Assembly: GCA_023411715.1 (NCBI GenBank)
Contig: JAEYOM010000201.1
Span: 1-64,000, forward strand
Reading direction: 5' to 3'
Length of the DNA stretch: 64,000 nt
DNA from: Bacillota bacterium
GTDB taxonomy: Bacteria > Bacillota > Clostridia > Acetivibrionales > DTU013
Position numbers and translations under genes: made by a program. Every line of letters starts with the position of its first letter. The stretch's first letter is position 1. The notes beneath the pieces were generated by a model, which was not told where the DNA came from, searched no databases, and was given only the letters and a program-made list of their open reading frames with translations. Shown piece after piece: positions 61,775-64,000 of the stretch.

Positions 61775-62764
61775 ATGCAGGGAATGGAAAGAGAAATAGC
61801 CGAAAACTATGGACTGGAAGTGAAAAATCTGTTTCCATATAAGGATACGTATATGATAGTAACTGCGCAGGGGCGCAAGGTCATAAAAAAGATACCCTTT
61901 TCAGTCGACAGGTTGAGATTCGTACACGGTGCAAAGGAACACCTCGCCAGCAACGGATTTGACAATATAGACAGGTATATTTGCACAGCGTCGGGAGAAC
62001 CGGGCTTCCTGTATAATAACGTCTATTATACGCTGACAGACTTTTCGGAAGGTCGAGAGAGCAACTTTGACAGCGACAATGATGTGAAAAAGGCTGCGCT
62101 CGCACTGGCTGATCTGCATAAAGCGTCAAGAGGATATACGGCTCCCGAAAACAGTAAAGTGCAGGATGATTTGGGCAAGCTGCCGGGATTTTTCGCCAAA
62201 CGCCTTGATGATATAAAGAAGATGAAGAAACAGGCTAAAAAGGGTAAAGGCAGGTTCGATCAGCTTTTTCTCCAGTATGTCGACTACTTTATCGAACTGG
62301 GTGAAAAAGCGTCACAGGAGCTTGAAGCGTCCGACTATGCGAGAATAGCCGAAAGAACCAGAAAAGAGGGGCTCTTCTGTCATCATGATTACACCCACCA
62401 TAACATATTGATGGAGGGCGAAAAAGTGATCGTAACGAACTTCGACTACTGCTGCCATGAATTAAGAGTATATGATATCGCCAACTTTATTCGCAGGAAG
62501 ATGCGCAAGTGCGATTGGGATATATCCAAAACAGAAATCATAATACAATCCTACAACTCTATAGAAACGTTGAGCAGCGATGAACTGGCTGTAATGAAGA
62601 TCATACTGCAGTTTCCCCAGAAGTTCTGGCGGGTAGTCAACCGGTATTACAACAGCAGGCGCAGCTGGTCCGAGAAGAGCTTCATCATGCGGCTTCAGGA
62701 GGTAATCGATGAAGTTGCGCCGCTGAATAACTTCTTATCCGAGTACCAAAGGCTTTTTCTTTAA
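61775..62764 (+). CDS. cotS: CotS family spore coat protein (kinase-like fold)
   Basis: 329 residues, protein-kinase/aminoglycoside-phosphotransferase fold. Visible features are the nucleotide-loop lysine region GRKVIKKIPF, the catalytic loop FCHHDYTHHNILM and the metal-binding region VTNFDYCCHELRVYDIANFIRRKM. This matches the CotS/YutH/YsxE family of coat proteins. Here the usual DFD/DFG-like motif reads NFDYC. CCGGAGGTTAGCC precedes the ATG. It ends 8 bp before the end of the convergent fhs gene. Confidence 0.86.
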   Translation: MQGMEREIAENYGLEVKNLFPYKDTYMIVTAQGRKVIKKIPFSVDRLRFVHGAKEHLASNGFDNIDRYICTASGEPGFLYNNVYYTLTDFSEGRESNFDSDNDVKKAALALADLHKASRGYTAPENSKVQDDLGKLPGFFAKRLDDIKKMKKQAKKGKGRFDQLFLQYVDYFIELGEKASQELEASDYARIAERTRKEGLFCHHDYTHHNILMEGEKVIVTNFDYCCHELRVYDIANFIRRKMRKCDWDISKTEIIIQSYNSIETLSSDELAVMKIILQFPQKFWRVVNRYYNSRRSWSEKSFIMRLQEVIDEVAPLNNFLSEYQRLFL

Positions 62765-62772
62765 GAAGCGTG

Positions 62773-64000
62773 TCAAAACAGTCCGGTTATTATGCCGTTC
62801 TCGTCTATATCGATCTTCTCGGCTGCGGGGACCCTTGGCAAGCCCGGCATCGTCATGATCTCACCGGTTAGGGCTACTATGAAGCCGGCGCCTGCAGACA
62901 CCTTTATCTCACGGACATTGATCTCGAAATTCTCTGGCCTTCCGAGGATATTTGGGTTATCTGAAAGTGAGTATTGGGTCTTTGCCATACATATAGGAAG
63001 CTCGTCAAGGTGCATTTCTTCAAGCTTTTTAATGGCTTTATCTGCCGCAGGTGTGTAGGTAACGCCGCGTGCGCCGTATATTTCTCTGGCAATGGTCTCT
63101 ATCTTGGTTTTTACAGGGTCCTTCTCGTCATAAAGCGTTTTAAAGCCCGAAGGTATATTATGTATCACGTGCACCAGCTTTTCCGCGAGCTCCTTTCCAC
63201 CTTCGCCGCCTTTTGCAAAGACCTGCGAAAATGCAACCTCTACGTTCATACCTTTGCATCTCGTCCTTACATACTCGATCTCCTCATGGGTATCGGAATC
63301 AAAATGATTAATGGCGACAACTACCGGAACGCCGTATTTTTTGAGATTTTCAACATGCTTCTCAAGGTTTGCGAAGCCTACCTTGAGGGAATGCAGATCT
63401 TCCTGTTTTAGATTTTCCTTTTTAGCACCGCCGTTATATTTTAATGCGCGGATCGTCGCGACAAGAACGGCGGCATCCGGTTTGAAGCCCGCGAAACGGC
63501 ATTTTATATCAAAGAATTTCTCGGCGCCCAGATCGGCCCCGAAGCCCGCTTCGGTTATTACGTAGTCCGCCAGCTTCAAAGCAAGCTTAGTCGCATTAAT
63601 ACTGTTGCAGCCGTGTGCTATGTTTGCGAATGGCCCGCCGTGCATTAATGCAGGGGTGTTTTCCAGAGTCTGGACCAGGTTCGGCTTGATCGCGTCTTTA
63701 AGCAGCAGTGTCATCGCTCCTTCGACTTTCAGCTGCGATGCTGTGACAGGCGCGCCGGAGTAGGTATATCCGATAATGATCCTGCCGAGCCTTTTTTTCA
63801 GATCCGTCAGGTTGCTTGCCAGACACAGTATCGCCATGACCTCCGATGCCACGGTTATGACAAAACCGTCCTCACGGGGGGTTCCGTTAGCCTTTCCTCC
63901 GAGCCCGACGACAATGCTCCTCAGGGCTCTGTCGTTCATATCCATAGCCCTCTTCCAGGAGATCTGCCTGGGATCTATGCCAAGTTCGTTGCCCTGCTGT
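62773..64000 (-). CDS. fhs: Formate-tetrahydrofolate ligase (5' part outside window)
   Basis: C-terminal 409 residues. The enzyme makes 10-formyl-tetrahydrofolate from formate, ATP and tetrahydrofolate, part of the C1 and Wood-Ljungdahl methyl branch. Characteristic segments are [54 protein letters not shown] and the end [20 protein letters not shown]. The frame is open through the right edge, with [19 protein letters not shown] as the first visible residues, so the N-terminal ATP-binding loop lies outside. Confidence 0.96.
   Translation of the reverse strand, partial: QQGNELGIDPRQISWKRAMDMNDRALRSIVVGLGGKANGTPREDGFVITVASEVMAILCLASNLTDLKKRLGRIIIGYTYSGAPVTASQLKVEGAMTLLLKDAIKPNLVQTLENTPALMHGGPFANIAHGCNSINATKLALKLADYVITEAGFGADLGAEKFFDIKCRFAGFKPDAAVLVATIRALKYNGGAKKENLKQEDLHSLKVGFANLEKHVENLKKYGVPVVVAINHFDSDTHEEIEYVRTRCKGMNVEVAFSQVFAKGGEGGKELAEKLVHVIHNIPSGFKTLYDEKDPVKTKIETIAREIYGARGVTYTPAADKAIKKLEEMHLDELPICMAKTQYSLSDNPNILGRPENFEINVREIKVSAGAGFIVALTGEIMTMPGLPRVPAAEKIDIDENGIITGLF

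Overview
The window is the replication-origin region of a low-GC, endospore-forming anaerobic Firmicute of the class Clostridia. The support is the gene order mnmE-jag-yidC-yidD-rnpA-rpmH / oriC / dnaA-dnaN-yaaA-recF-remB-gyrB-parAB, the sporulation genes bofA and cotS, a single-chain pyruvate:ferredoxin oxidoreductase, formate-tetrahydrofolate ligase, and a GH39 glycosidase in a YesMN-controlled sugar locus. The gene content resembles plant-polysaccharide-degrading clostridia. Species cannot be named from the sequence alone.

Layout. 1-9.6 kb is the left replichore arm on the minus strand: gyrA (cut by the window edge), a Noc/ParB paralog, rsmG, mnmG, mnmE, jag, yidC, yidD, rnpA and rpmH. 9.6-10.1 kb is oriC, with two perfect DnaA boxes and a large AT-rich palindrome. 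10.1-20.2 kb is the right arm on the plus strand: dnaA, dnaN, yaaA, recF, remB, gyrB, then parA-parB flanked by two perfect parS sites, and two parB-linked membrane proteins. 20.3-21.1 kb holds a decayed serS relic followed by two intact tRNA-Ser genes.

21.3-36.1 kb is a 15-kb same-strand catabolic locus. It contains a GH39 glycosidase, an M20 amidohydrolase, two-subunit L-serine dehydratase, YesM/YesN two-component regulators, an LplB/YtcP/lipoprotein ABC importer, a creatininase-family hydrolase, an esterase and an iron-sulfur aldo/keto reductase. All its enzymes lack signal peptides, so it looks designed to import an oligomer and finish degradation inside the cell. The presence of serine deamination is unusual. 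36.2-39.8 kb is a cell-envelope/regulatory operon (DUF2975, XRE regulator, DUF4173, DUF4097 lipoprotein) behind a promoter with a strong operator-like palindrome.

39.9-46.1 kb carries gltD and gltB on the minus strand behind an attenuator-like leader. 46.3-54.4 kb holds small regulatory and envelope genes: a stress protein, PadR-DUF1700, a frameshifted membrane protein, a Gfo/Idh/MocA oxidoreductase, a VanW protein, a Nudix hydrolase, DUF2508 and bofA. 54.6-58.2 kb is porA. A possible group II intron fragment follows its terminator. 58.4-61.5 kb is an OmpR-type two-component operon with a secreted PepSY-like protein. The window ends with cotS and the 3' part of fhs.

A recurrent feature is unusually strong secondary structure between housekeeping genes: a ~100-bp inverted repeat upstream of yidC, a train of six hairpins between yaaA and recF, and triple hairpins upstream of mnmE. 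No CRISPR array, prophage or intact insertion sequence was seen.
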